NCBI GenBank assembly: GCA_964605385.1
Contig: CAZSCK010000005.1
Location: 1 to 59,166 of the forward strand
Length of the DNA: 59,166 bases
Direction of reading: 5' to 3'
From: JAGLTQ01 sp964605385
GTDB lineage: Bacteria; Pseudomonadota; Gammaproteobacteria; UBA6429; Thiohalophilaceae
A program made the translations under genes and the position numbers. The notes below the pieces were generated by a model that did not search any database, had not been told where the DNA came from, and saw only the letters and a list, made by a program, of their open reading frames with translations. Positions 40,952 to 49,468 of this stretch are shown one piece after another (the stretch's first letter is position 1; every line of letters begins with the position of its first letter).

Positions 40952-43417
40952 TCATTTATCCTTTTTTGTTTTTTTTTCACCATCATGCTCAGTATTTTCA
41001 TGATCATCATCATGTTCATCTTTATGATGATCTTCATGTTTTAACTTGGCCATTTCAAGCAAACGTTGCTCTACTTTATAATTCACTGAATCTTCAGGAA
41101 ATTCACCTTCTGCATTACGTTCTCCAGCAGACAAGCCGGTTAATAATGATATGCCTTCATTTACATTATTAATAGGATATAAAACAAACTGCTTGTTTTC
41201 GATTGCATCAATCACATCATCTCTTAATATTAAATGAGGTGTGTTTGTTGCAGGAAAAATAACACCTTGCTCACCGGTTAAACCTTTCTGTTTACATATA
41301 TCAAAGAAGCCTTCAATTTTTTCATTAATTCCACCCACGGCCTGAACATTGCCGTGTTGATCAGCAGAACCAGTAATGGCAAACGATTGTTTTACCGGTA
41401 CTTTTGAAATAGCAGAGACTAATGCACATAACTCACCCACTGTTGCACTATCGCCATCAACACTGCCGTAAGATTGTTCAAAAACCAGGCTAGCTGATAA
41501 TGAAAGCGGTTTATTCGTAGCGTAATAAGCACCTAAATAAGAAGATAAGATCAACACACCTTTTGAATGCAATGCACCACCAAGCTCAACTTCACGTTCT
41601 ATATCGATAATATCACCATCACCAATACGAACATTTGCAGTAATGCGCGCCGGCTGTGCAAATTCAAGCCGTCCTGTTTCAATAACAAATAAACCATTTA
41701 CTGTAGCTACTTTTTCGCCACTGATATTAATACGAATAGTGCCTTTATTGATTTCATCATAAATTTGATCACGGCTATGATCTGCACGATAAATTTGTTT
41801 ATCGATAGCAGTTTGCACATCTTTTCTTTGAACAGTTTTAATTGCAGGCTCTGATTTATTTTCTTTTTTTGCCCAATGATCTGACTCAATTAAAAGATCC
41901 AGCATGCTACGCATGTGTGTTGATATTTGGGTGGTATCCTCTATTTGTCGCATGCCGTATTCAATTACTCGCTTAACCGCCTCTTGCTCAAAGGCAGCAA
42001 GTTTATTTTTTCTGACTAATGTCGCAATCACTTGCGCATACTGATTTAATGATTCTTTAGAACAATCAATGGTATCTGAAAAATCTACTTCCACTTTAAA
42101 AAGTTCAGAAAATCCCGAATCACTTTCTTCTAACAAATAATACAAAGCACGGCTGCCAACCAAAACTACTTTAATATCAAGTGGTATCGCTTCGGGTTCC
42201 AGAGAGACTGTATTAACTAAACCAGCCGCATCTCCTAAAGATTCAATATTGATTTTTTTTGCAACTAATACTCTTTTTAATGCTTCCCATGAATTGGGCT
42301 GAGTTAACAATTTATGCGCATCAATAATAAGATAACCACCATTCGCTTTATGTAATGCTCCCGGTTTAATAAAACGATAATCAGTTACCTGTGTTCCCAT
42401 CTGGGACATGTATTCAACACGCCCTATTAAATTCTGATACACAGGGTTATCTTCATATATTACTGCAGCTCCACTATTGTTTTTATTATCAACAATCAAA
42501 TTTATCTCATAATGCTGGAAACCAAAAAAATCTTCACCGCTGTCAAAAGTAAAATCAGCATGTTCCTGTTCACGAAATTCATAAAGTCCGTTAATAACGT
42601 CTTCCTGCACATCCATCAAATAATTCGTTATGGCTTTAATTTCTTTATATTTTATTTTCACTTCATCAATAAGGTGGGCTGCTGCAAACATACCTACTTC
42701 ACGATTTATTTCAGTAACTTTTTCTCTGGTCTCTCTTTGCCATTGAGTACGCAATCGAATTAAATTATTTAAATGTTCTTCTAATTCAGTAACAACCTTT
42801 TCAAATTGCTGTTTATCTTTAGCCGATAATTTTTCATATTCTTCAGTGCTTAATTTTTTTCCATCTTTAGAAGCTGCAAAAGTTAACTCCTCGTTGCTGC
42901 GTAGAAAAATAATATTTTGCTGTTTTGCTTCTTCAGCTAAAGAATTAAATGCTGTATGCGTTTTTTCTTTTAAAGAATCACGAACTTCCTGTTGACGGGT
43001 ATAATAGAGTTCACTTTCAAATGCATTCGGGATCGCTGTTTGCAGATCCTGAACCAGCTGGCGCATGTCATCACGAAACTGGCGGCCACGCCCTGCAGGC
43101 AAACTAATCGCTTTAGGTTTTTGTGGATCATAAAAATTAAAAACATAACACCAGTCGTCTGCTGGACTTTGTTCTGCGGAAGCTTTATCTAAAAAACGTT
43201 TTAATAAAGTATGTTTGCCTAAACCGGCTGAGCCCATGAGATACATGTTGTAACCCGGCCTATCAATTTCAACCGCAAATGAAAGCGCTTCAATCGCCCT
43301 TTCCTGACCTACCATCCCCTCAAAATCAGGAATATCATTTGTGGTAATAAAGTTAAATTCAGCCTGCTCACAAAATGAGCGTAACTGTTGAGCGCTTAAT
43401 GCTTTAATTTGTGACAT
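40952..43417 (-). CDS. Lon-family ATP-dependent protease (LonB-type, AAA_32)
   Basis: An 821-residue cytoplasmic AAA+ protease. The N-terminal part has IPDFEGMVGQERAIEALSFA and the Walker A region MYLMGSAGLGKHTLLKRF. A helical insert (about 170-270) and HKANGGYLIIDAHKLL (Walker B region) follow. The C-terminal proteolytic domain has the Ser-Lys dyad motifs YGSVDGDSATVGELCALVS and GGINEKIEGFFD. The last 30 residues are rich in His, Asp, Glu and Lys. I chose ATG 43415-43417 (MSQIKALSAQQL); the frame is open 50 codons further but reads as AT-rich leader. It is distinct from classical Lon, which has an N-terminal LAN domain. Confidence 0.88.
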   Translation of the reverse strand: MSQIKALSAQQLRSFCEQAEFNFITTNDIPDFEGMVGQERAIEALSFAVEIDRPGYNMYLMGSAGLGKHTLLKRFLDKASAEQSPADDWCYVFNFYDPQKPKAISLPAGRGRQFRDDMRQLVQDLQTAIPNAFESELYYTRQQEVRDSLKEKTHTAFNSLAEEAKQQNIIFLRSNEELTFAASKDGKKLSTEEYEKLSAKDKQQFEKVVTELEEHLNNLIRLRTQWQRETREKVTEINREVGMFAAAHLIDEVKIKYKEIKAITNYLMDVQEDVINGLYEFREQEHADFTFDSGEDFFGFQHYEINLIVDNKNNSGAAVIYEDNPVYQNLIGRVEYMSQMGTQVTDYRFIKPGALHKANGGYLIIDAHKLLTQPNSWEALKRVLVAKKINIESLGDAAGLVNTVSLEPEAIPLDIKVVLVGSRALYYLLEESDSGFSELFKVEVDFSDTIDCSKESLNQYAQVIATLVRKNKLAAFEQEAVKRVIEYGMRQIEDTTQISTHMRSMLDLLIESDHWAKKENKSEPAIKTVQRKDVQTAIDKQIYRADHSRDQIYDEINKGTIRINISGEKVATVNGLFVIETGRLEFAQPARITANVRIGDGDIIDIEREVELGGALHSKGVLILSSYLGAYYATNKPLSLSASLVFEQSYGSVDGDSATVGELCALVSAISKVPVKQSFAITGSADQHGNVQAVGGINEKIEGFFDICKQKGLTGEQGVIFPATNTPHLILRDDVIDAIENKQFVLYPINNVNEGISLLTGLSAGERNAEGEFPEDSVNYKVEQRLLEMAKLKHEDHHKDEHDDDHENTEHDGEKKTKKDK

Positions 43418-43696
43418 GGTCTGCAGTTTTTCTGTGTCATTAATAAGGCATTTATTATAAATTAAAATAGTGCCTTCAAGCGAATTTACGACCAAGTAAA
43501 ACCCGTAAATTATGATATAATTGCTTGATATACTTACATATTTACTTTTAAGTATTAAAAAGGGCAAAATTTCTGACTAAATCACTTAGAATTAACAATT
43601 GTTCACACCAACCCTATTGTCAACGTGTCTTTTAGGTTCTAACTTTAGTCACAAGAATATTAATTGTTTAGGGAAAAAACAAAGGGGCAACACCAC

Positions 43697-44143
43697 ATGA
43701 AATTATCATCACGCGCACATTATGCAATCAAAACCGTTTTAGAGCTCTCAACACACGTTGATGAACCTGTAACATTAGCGCATCTCGCGCAGGCACAAAA
43801 TATTTCAATTTCTTACCTGGAACAAATTTTTGCTTTACTGAGAAAGTATGACATTGTTAAAAGTGCACGTGGTCCAGGTGGTGGTTACATGTTAAATAAG
43901 CCATTAACTGAAATTTCTATCGCAGCAATCGTTAAAGCAGTTGACAAAATAACGGTTAAAGAAAGCAGTATGGAACCAGAATTTAATAGCTCAGAAAGTC
44001 ATACCCTTTGGTTACGTTTGCTTGACCTTATTGGTGGTTATCTCGACAGCATTAGTCTTGCAGAATTACATGATCTTTACACGACACCTGATGCAACGAA
44101 AACAAACGATACTGAAAAAGAAAGCTCGTTTCAGGCAGCATAA
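43697..44143 (+). CDS. Rrf2-family transcriptional regulator lacking cysteines
   Basis: A 148-residue winged-helix regulator. It begins MKLSSRAHYAIKTVLELS and has the family recognition region ISISYLEQIFALLRKYDIVK followed by SARGPGGGYML. IscR and NsrR hold an Fe-S cluster with three cysteines near residues 90-105; this protein has no cysteine at all. The matching part reads VKESSMEPEFNSSESHTLW. It therefore cannot sense through a Cys-ligated cluster. The ATG at 43697 follows AAAGGGG; an upstream ATG at 43664 is less likely. It diverges from the LonB-type gene. A terminator follows. Confidence 0.88.
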   Translation: MKLSSRAHYAIKTVLELSTHVDEPVTLAHLAQAQNISISYLEQIFALLRKYDIVKSARGPGGGYMLNKPLTEISIAAIVKAVDKITVKESSMEPEFNSSESHTLWLRLLDLIGGYLDSISLAELHDLYTTPDATKTNDTEKESSFQAA

Positions 44144-44173
44144 TCTCGCTCAGCACAAATAATAAGCTTTTAT

Positions 44174-44211
44174 AAAAAAACGGAAATACAAAAGTGTTTT
44201 CGTTTTTTTTT
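44174..44211 (+). terminator. Terminator after the Rrf2 gene
   Basis: ACGGAAATAC-AAAA-GTGTTTTCGT (44180-44202; stem with two G-U pairs) is followed by a run of nine T. Confidence 0.7.
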
Positions 44212-44263
44212 GTCTTTAAGGCTATTTCCTCAATAAAAGTACTAAAATAATTATCGGAACTGC

Positions 44264-44292
44264 TTGACACAATGTGTTAACAGCCTTACTTT
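44264..44292 (+). promoter_or_regulatory. Sigma70-like promoter upstream of the 24-codon ORF
   Basis: TTGACA (44264-44269), a 17-base spacer and TACTTT (44287-44292). The start would be near 44299. A second, weaker AT-rich candidate lies around 44355-44400. Confidence 0.45.
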
Positions 44293-44417
44293 ATCTGGCC
44301 TGCGCAAAATAGCATCAACCTGGAAGATAGCATAAGAGCATGGATTTCGGTTTTGTGACATTTTTCCCTGCAATATTAGGAAATAATAATAATATAAAAT
44401 ACATAAGAGACAACCTC

Positions 44418-44492
44418 ATGCAAGTAACACTGCCTCACCTGGTTATGATCACTGCTGCATTACTGATTGCACATAATTTTATTTGGGCTTAA
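44418..44492 (+). CDS. Putative 24-residue single-helix membrane peptide
   Basis: A short frame encoding MQVTLPHLVMITAALLIA and then HNFIWA. It is hydrophobic almost throughout, so it could be a single membrane helix, like small subunits of respiratory complexes. An AAGAGA ribosome-binding sequence lies eight bases before the ATG, and a sigma70-like promoter sits upstream. No homologue is known to me. With only 24 codons, chance cannot be excluded. It lies between the Rrf2 terminator and the FNR box. Confidence 0.35.
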   Translation: MQVTLPHLVMITAALLIAHNFIWA

Positions 44493-44620
44493 CCACCTAT
44501 AACCCTGGCAAAAATTTGCCCAAACATCACTCGGCGTAAAACCATAACAAATAACATTATCATATCGTTATATTCTTCTATATTCATTGCTGAGCTTATT
44601 TTTATAACTATTCACTTTTA

Positions 44621-44634
44621 TTGATCCAGATCAA
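44621..44634 (+). promoter_or_regulatory. Perfect FNR/Anr box
   Basis: TTGATCCAGATCAA matches the FNR consensus TTGAT-N4-ATCAA at all ten defined positions. Its centre (44627.5) lies 30-45 bases before AT-rich -10 candidates TATAAA (44651-44656) and CATAAA (44659-44664). The second would place the box near -43, close to the activating class II position. The transcript would run into the 16-codon ORF and its terminator. Confidence 0.65.
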
Positions 44635-44690
44635 TTTCTTCTTTTATGCATATAAAAGCATAAATTCAAACAAAAAAAGGGGGAGAAATT

Positions 44691-44741
44691 ATGGTAATGC
44701 AAGAAGGTGATAAAAATATTTTAGCTAATATTCTTGCTTAG
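44691..44741 (+). CDS. Putative 16-residue peptide or small RNA behind an FNR box
   Basis: The frame encodes MVMQEGDKNILANILA. A very strong ribosome-binding site, GGGGGAG, lies 5-6 bases before the ATG, and an alternative ATG is the third codon. The unit is bounded by the FNR box at 44621-44634 and a terminator at 44801-44826, so the RNA would be about 150 bases. The product could be a small peptide, or the RNA itself could be the functional part, as with FNR-controlled small RNAs. I recognise no homologue. Confidence 0.4.
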   Translation: MVMQEGDKNILANILA

Positions 44742-44800
44742 GAATAGAATAACTTTTTATTAAATAAGTTTTATTAAATTTACTTAAGCGTTCTCCGCGC

Positions 44801-44826
44801 AGGCCGGTTTTAAACCGGCCTTTTTT
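44801..44826 (+). terminator. Rho-independent terminator of the FNR-box transcript
   Basis: GGCCGGTTT-T-AAACCGGCC (44802-44820) followed by six T. The U-run is on the plus strand only, so it serves the short plus-strand unit and not the opposite HDOD gene, which ends 5 bases later. Confidence 0.8.
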
Positions 44827-44830
44827 ATTG

Positions 44831-46258
44831 TTACTTTGGGCGCTGTGAAATATATTCTAATGCCTGACTGGCTTGCTGAACAAAGTGTTTAAAGCTTTCA
44901 TAACTTTCATTATCCAGATCCCTGTCACTCGGTTGTCTATCTGCATAAACCAAACCGACTACCCTCCCTGCTATTATTAACGGTGAAAGAAAAAAAGCTC
45001 GACTGGCTAAAACTAAACGAATATCTTCACTAATTTCTATTTTTTTAGATTGTGAATCCTGCACCCATATTGGTTCAGCTTTATTAATTACTTTTGATAA
45101 AATATTATCTGTTTGTAAACTAAAATGAAAACGCTTAATAAAATCCTGATTATCTTTTCCTAATCCATATTTTGCTTTGATGGCTTTCTTATCCGAGGTC
45201 AGCATTGCAAACACTGCTCGATCAAGTCCGACACCACGATAAATACCTTCTAAAATAATTTCAAGAATCAAATTAAAATCAGGTTTATCCGCTAATATAC
45301 CTGAAAGATCTCGTAATATATTTAGTTGTAATAATGGATCTGGAACAGGACAGTTAGCATCAAAAGAATGTTCATTGAACTTATCTTCTACCTCATCTTC
45401 ATCAATCGGTAGATATTTAATAATAGAACTGGCACCAAATAATTGTGCGACTTCTGCTGCTTTATCTGCATTTTTACGTAACAATGCGAGCACATCATCT
45501 TTTTTAACATCAACATGCTCTGCAATTTTATTTGCAACTAATAATGTTTCTTTACTTTTCCAACTTTCATTTGATACTTCAGAAAGCTTTAAAGCATAAA
45601 CAATATCCTGAATTCTGGGATTATCCATTTGAGGTTTATTAATCGCACTGTGTAATAAATCACTTAAATGCCAGTCACAAGTTAGTCCCACAGTAAGTTG
45701 ATCCAGGGTAAAACCAAGTACTTCCTGTTGTGCCATTTCTTCTGAAAAGCCACGTTGTTCCATTAGCTCTATTATTTGTTCGCCTTCTTCTCCTGCAACA
45801 CACCAAAATGTTATTTCACCAACATATCGAAGTAGTGCTGCAATAAAAATTTCTTCTGCCGCATCGTCTCCACGGCGTTCAGCAAAGTCACGTGCCTGTA
45901 CTGCGGCGTGGAATGACTGAGCCATAAGCTGCAAGGCATGCTCTTTAGTTTTACCGCTTAGCAAAGCATCAATAATAGCTAAAGACATGCTGATATCACG
46001 GACTAAATTAAAACCAAGATAAACAATTGCTCGACTTACCGTACTAATTGTCGAGCCAGTAATATTATAAGTTGCACTGTTGGCGAGGCGTAATACTCTG
46101 GCGGTTAAATTAGCATCACGTAAAATAATTCGAGATAAATCAGAAATGGATGTCGCATCTTTGGATACCACATCATTAATCGCATTGACCGTATATTTAA
46201 ATATCGGTAATTCATTTTCGCTAATGCGCTCAATCCAGTTATCTAAATTTTCCGACAT
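44831..46258 (-). CDS. HDOD and GAF domain protein
   Basis: A 475-residue cytoplasmic signalling protein. The HDOD domain spans about 15-215 (LSRIILRDANLTARVLRLAN, STISTVSRAIVYLGFNLVRD, AALLRYVGEITFW). The C-terminal GAF domain spans about 310-470 (LLQLNILRDLSGILADKPDF, RGVGLDRAVFAML, FLSPLIIAGRVVGLVYADR). HDOD proteins resemble HD phosphohydrolases but usually lack the catalytic residues and act in regulatory networks. The GAF ligand is unknown. It does not overlap neighbours and has its own spacer on both sides. Confidence 0.88.
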   Translation of the reverse strand: MSENLDNWIERISENELPIFKYTVNAINDVVSKDATSISDLSRIILRDANLTARVLRLANSATYNITGSTISTVSRAIVYLGFNLVRDISMSLAIIDALLSGKTKEHALQLMAQSFHAAVQARDFAERRGDDAAEEIFIAALLRYVGEITFWCVAGEEGEQIIELMEQRGFSEEMAQQEVLGFTLDQLTVGLTCDWHLSDLLHSAINKPQMDNPRIQDIVYALKLSEVSNESWKSKETLLVANKIAEHVDVKKDDVLALLRKNADKAAEVAQLFGASSIIKYLPIDEDEVEDKFNEHSFDANCPVPDPLLQLNILRDLSGILADKPDFNLILEIILEGIYRGVGLDRAVFAMLTSDKKAIKAKYGLGKDNQDFIKRFHFSLQTDNILSKVINKAEPIWVQDSQSKKIEISEDIRLVLASRAFFLSPLIIAGRVVGLVYADRQPSDRDLDNESYESFKHFVQQASQALEYISQRPK

Positions 46259-46417
46259 AAATAATATGTAATTCGCTTTTTGAGTTAAAATTTATACCTA
46301 ATATAATCGGCATGCCGTATAAAATCTTTAACTTAATAACGACTTATTATTCAATATAAAAAGAGAAAAATAGCTAGTAAATATTTATCATTGCGAGTGA
46401 TAGCATAAAACAGGAGT

Positions 46418-46867
46418 TTAGCTATGCCATTTTGCAACAAAACGATCCAGCTGATTAGCAAACTCACGTCGATCACGTTGATTCAACGGAGGTGGTCCAC
46501 CTGTCATTTCACCAGAACCTCTTAATTGATCCATTAAATCTCGCATCACCAATTTTTGTTTAATGGTTTCAATTGAATAAAGCTCGCCACGAGGGTTAAG
46601 CGCATGACCGCCTTTTTCAATCACTTCAGCGGCTAAAGGAATATCTGCCGTAATGAGCAAATCACCTTTTTGAATTTCCTGCACTATATAATTATCAGCA
46701 ACATCAAAGCCTGCAGAAACACGAATACTTTTTATAAATGCAGAGGGTGGAGTTATCAGACTTTGGTTTGCAACCAAAGTAACTTGTATTTTTGCGCGGT
46801 CAGCAACCCGAAACAAAATCTCTTTTACCACTTTTGGACAGGCATCCGCATCAACCCAAATTTGCAT
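46418..46867 (-). CDS. YaiI/YqxD family protein (DUF188)
   Basis: A 149-residue protein of the UPF0178/DUF188 family, starting MQIWVDADACPKVVKEIL. It contains SAGFDVADNYIVQEIQKGDL, LITADIPLAAEVIEKGGHAL and the C-terminal TGGPPPLNQRDRREFANQLD. The fold is NYN/PIN-like with conserved aspartates, so nuclease activity is a possibility but not established. It lies 27 bases downstream of the pseudo-receiver gene on the same strand. Confidence 0.9.
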   Translation of the reverse strand: MQIWVDADACPKVVKEILFRVADRAKIQVTLVANQSLITPPSAFIKSIRVSAGFDVADNYIVQEIQKGDLLITADIPLAAEVIEKGGHALNPRGELYSIETIKQKLVMRDLMDQLRGSGEMTGGPPPLNQRDRREFANQLDRFVAKWHS

Positions 46868-46894
46868 TTTTATTCCTCTTTAAAATACAGATAA

Positions 46895-47272
46895 TCATGT
46901 TAATTTTTTGCTAATGGTCTGCGCTGAAACAGGATGTTGTAATACAGTATGTAAAGAAAATAACGCCGACAATTTATCCACATATTTTCGCTCTTCCTTT
47001 TCTACCATCACGATCACTTTTGCTTCAGGTGCATATTTTTGCAAGCTACACAAAAAAACATCTAAATTACTCACATTTACCCCTGCATAATTATTACCGT
47101 AGCCATAAAAGAATTCGGCAACCACAAAGTCTGGTTTTTGTTTTTTCAGATGTGATAGCGCTTTTCGCATAGAGTTAAACTGAACATTTTCAATATTGAA
47201 ACGGTGATACAAATCGGTGAAATTGGGATGCAGGGGGGATTCAATAATGGAAAATACGACTTTTTGGCTCAT
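46895..47272 (-). CDS. Receiver-like protein without phospho-acceptor Asp
   Basis: A 125-residue protein I cannot name. Its pattern is receiver-like: beta strands at KVVFSIIES, KPDFVVAEFFYG and AKVIVMVEKEE, and an end motif VLQHPVSAQTISKKL. In a working receiver PDFVVAE would carry Asp where Glu53 stands, an acidic pair would follow strand 1 (here SIIES), and Lys would precede Pro (here His). It may therefore be a constitutive, phosphorylation-independent receiver (inference). It is transcribed away from the helicase gene and precedes the YaiI gene. Confidence 0.7.
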   Translation of the reverse strand: MSQKVVFSIIESPLHPNFTDLYHRFNIENVQFNSMRKALSHLKKQKPDFVVAEFFYGYGNNYAGVNVSNLDVFLCSLQKYAPEAKVIVMVEKEERKYVDKLSALFSLHTVLQHPVSAQTISKKLT

Positions 47273-47353
47273 AGGGTCTTCATTCAGGGTTAAAATCTCA
47301 ATAAATTAGGCGCTACAATACTGTATTTTGCTGTAAATTGTCATATAAAACAG

Positions 47354-47359
47354 TATAAT
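47354..47359 (+). promoter_or_regulatory. -10 box upstream of the helicase gene
   Basis: A perfect TATAAT; the hexamer 17 bases upstream, CTGTAA, is a poor -35. It implies a leader of about 80 bases, with a small hairpin TGGCG-CTT-CGCCA (47408-47420) near the ribosome-binding site (AGGAAC). Long leaders are typical of cold-induced helicase mRNAs. Confidence 0.45.
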
Positions 47360-47444
47360 GCGCGTCCTTTATTCTCGTCTGAACCGGTATTTTACTGGCT
47401 ATGCAATTGGCGCTTCGCCATAACTTCTTTTACAGGAACATCTG

Positions 47445-49292
47445 ATGTCTAAAACTGACACTTTACCCTCTTTTAGTGAACTTGGCCTTTCAGCTCCCGT
47501 GCTTGAAGCAATAACGTCAATTGGCTACGAAACACCTTCACCAATTCAGGCAGAAATGATTCCTTTTGTATTGGAAGGACGAGATGTTCTGGGCCAGGCA
47601 CAGACGGGGACAGGTAAAACCGCTGCTTTTGCACTACCCATTTTGTCTCAAATCGATACAAAAATTAAAACACCGCAAGTATTAGTCTTAGCACCAACTC
47701 GCGAACTTGCAATTCAAGTTGCTGAAGCATTTCAAAAATATGCTGCAAAAATGAAAGGCTTCCACGTTTTACCAATATACGGTGGTCAGGACGCACGCGG
47801 TCAAATTCGCCAGCTTCAACGTGGCGTACATGTTGTTGTTGGAACTCCAGGCCGGGTGATGGATCTCATTCGCCGTAAAAGCCTGAAACTCGACGCACTA
47901 AAAACGCTCGTTCTTGATGAAGCAGATGAAATGTTACGTATGGGCTTCATTGACGATGTTGAATGGGTGATGGAGCAGATTCCGGAACAACGTCAGATTG
48001 CATTATTTTCTGCAACCATGCCCGCACCTATTCATAAAATTACAAAAAAATATTTAGATAATCCTAAAGAAATTTTCATTAAGGTTAAGACTGCTACAGC
48101 CTCTACCATTACTCAGCGTTACTGGATGGTAAGTGGTCATCATAAACTTGATGCATTAACTCGTATTTTAGAAGCTGAACCTTTTGATGCGATGATTATT
48201 TTTGTGCGTACCAAAAATGCAACAACTGAACTCGCTGAAAAGCTTGAAGCGCGAGGTTATTCTGCTGCGGCAATCAATGGCGACATTGCACAAAATCAAC
48301 GTGAAAAAACAGTTGATAATTTAAAACGCAAAAAAATCGACATCTTGATTGCAACCGATGTTGCAGCACGTGGTTTAGATGTTCCACGTATCAGTCATGT
48401 TATTAACTATGATGTGCCTTACGATACTGAAACCTATATTCATCGTATTGGTCGTACTGGCCGTGCCGGTCGTGAAGGTGATGCCATTTTATTTGTTGCG
48501 CCACGTGAAAAACGTATGTTGCAGCAAATTGAACGAGCGACAAAACAAAAAATTGAAATATTAGAGATGCCTTCAACTGAGATGATCAATAACAAACGTG
48601 TTGCTCGGTTCACACAAAATATTACTGATATGATTGCAAATGAAGGCTTAGAGTTTTATGCCAGCATTTTAGAAAAGTACACCTTAGAACATAATATTCC
48701 AGCAATTGAAGTTGCTGCAGCGTTAGCAAAAATGGTTCAAGGTGATGAGCCGTTATTATTATCAAATGCACCCGTTGCACAAAAATCCAATCGAGATCGT
48801 AATGATCGTGACCGCAATGACCGAGGCGATAGAAAAAACCGTGATCGTGGTTCACGTCGAGATCGTGAAGATCGTGGTGAAGGACATGGACGTCGTCGTG
48901 AACGAGGCGATCGCGGTGAACATATTAAAGAAGAAGGCTTACAAACATATCGTTTAGAAGTTGGACATGATCACGGTGTAAAGCCAGGCAATATTGTTGG
49001 CGCAATCGCCAATGAAGCAGGCATCGACAGCAAGCACATGGGTCGCATTCAAATTAATGACGACTACAGTACCATTGACTTACCAGAAGGCATGCCAAAA
49101 GATATTTTTGCTGACTTAAAGAGTGTTCGTGTTGCAGGACAAAAACTCAATATTTCAGTTTATGGTGAAGAGTCTGATACAAAGAAGCGTGAGACATTAA
49201 AACGTAAGCCACGTAAAGAAGGTGATCGTAAACCTTCATCGAGAAGAAGAAAAGAGCCGGCACATAAACCACGTCGTAAGAAATCAGACTAA
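47445..49292 (+). CDS. deaD: DEAD-box ATP-dependent RNA helicase (DeaD/CsdA type)
   Basis: RNA helicase acting in ribosome assembly and mRNA decay, usually important in the cold. The 615-residue product has the Q motif (GYETPSPIQ), AQTGTGKT, PTRELAIQVA, TPGRVMD, VLDEADEML and SATMP. Domain 2 has VRTKNATTELAEKL, ATDVAARGLDVP and HRIGRTGRAGR. A strongly charged stretch of Arg-Asp repeats (about 445-490) precedes a DbpA-type RNA-binding domain (about 500-565, YRLEVGHDHGVKPGNIVGAI). A basic tail ends it. The order and length match CsdA. Confidence 0.93.
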   Translation: MSKTDTLPSFSELGLSAPVLEAITSIGYETPSPIQAEMIPFVLEGRDVLGQAQTGTGKTAAFALPILSQIDTKIKTPQVLVLAPTRELAIQVAEAFQKYAAKMKGFHVLPIYGGQDARGQIRQLQRGVHVVVGTPGRVMDLIRRKSLKLDALKTLVLDEADEMLRMGFIDDVEWVMEQIPEQRQIALFSATMPAPIHKITKKYLDNPKEIFIKVKTATASTITQRYWMVSGHHKLDALTRILEAEPFDAMIIFVRTKNATTELAEKLEARGYSAAAINGDIAQNQREKTVDNLKRKKIDILIATDVAARGLDVPRISHVINYDVPYDTETYIHRIGRTGRAGREGDAILFVAPREKRMLQQIERATKQKIEILEMPSTEMINNKRVARFTQNITDMIANEGLEFYASILEKYTLEHNIPAIEVAAALAKMVQGDEPLLLSNAPVAQKSNRDRNDRDRNDRGDRKNRDRGSRRDREDRGEGHGRRRERGDRGEHIKEEGLQTYRLEVGHDHGVKPGNIVGAIANEAGIDSKHMGRIQINDDYSTIDLPEGMPKDIFADLKSVRVAGQKLNISVYGEESDTKKRETLKRKPRKEGDRKPSSRRRKEPAHKPRRKKSD

Positions 49293-49311
49293 AATTTATA
49301 AGGTCAAAAAC

Positions 49312-49413
49312 TGGATTCCCGCTAAGAGCATGCGGGAATAACGAGCTATTAATAACAATTCCAATTTCTCGATCACCGTCATTCCGGCCAGGCAAAGCGC
49401 GAGTAGGAATCCA
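49312..49413. repeat. TGGATTCC-ended repeat after the helicase gene
   Basis: Ends TGGATTCC (49312-49319) and GGAATCCA (49406-49413), with CCCGC-TAAGAGCAT-GCGGG inside the left arm. It is a typical dispersed intergenic palindrome. It may act as the 3' hairpin of the helicase mRNA, though no U-run follows. Confidence 0.6.
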
Positions 49414-49468
49414 TAGATAAACTCACTCGCTATATGACTTTTAAGTATTTCTGTTTACACTTAGCCTC

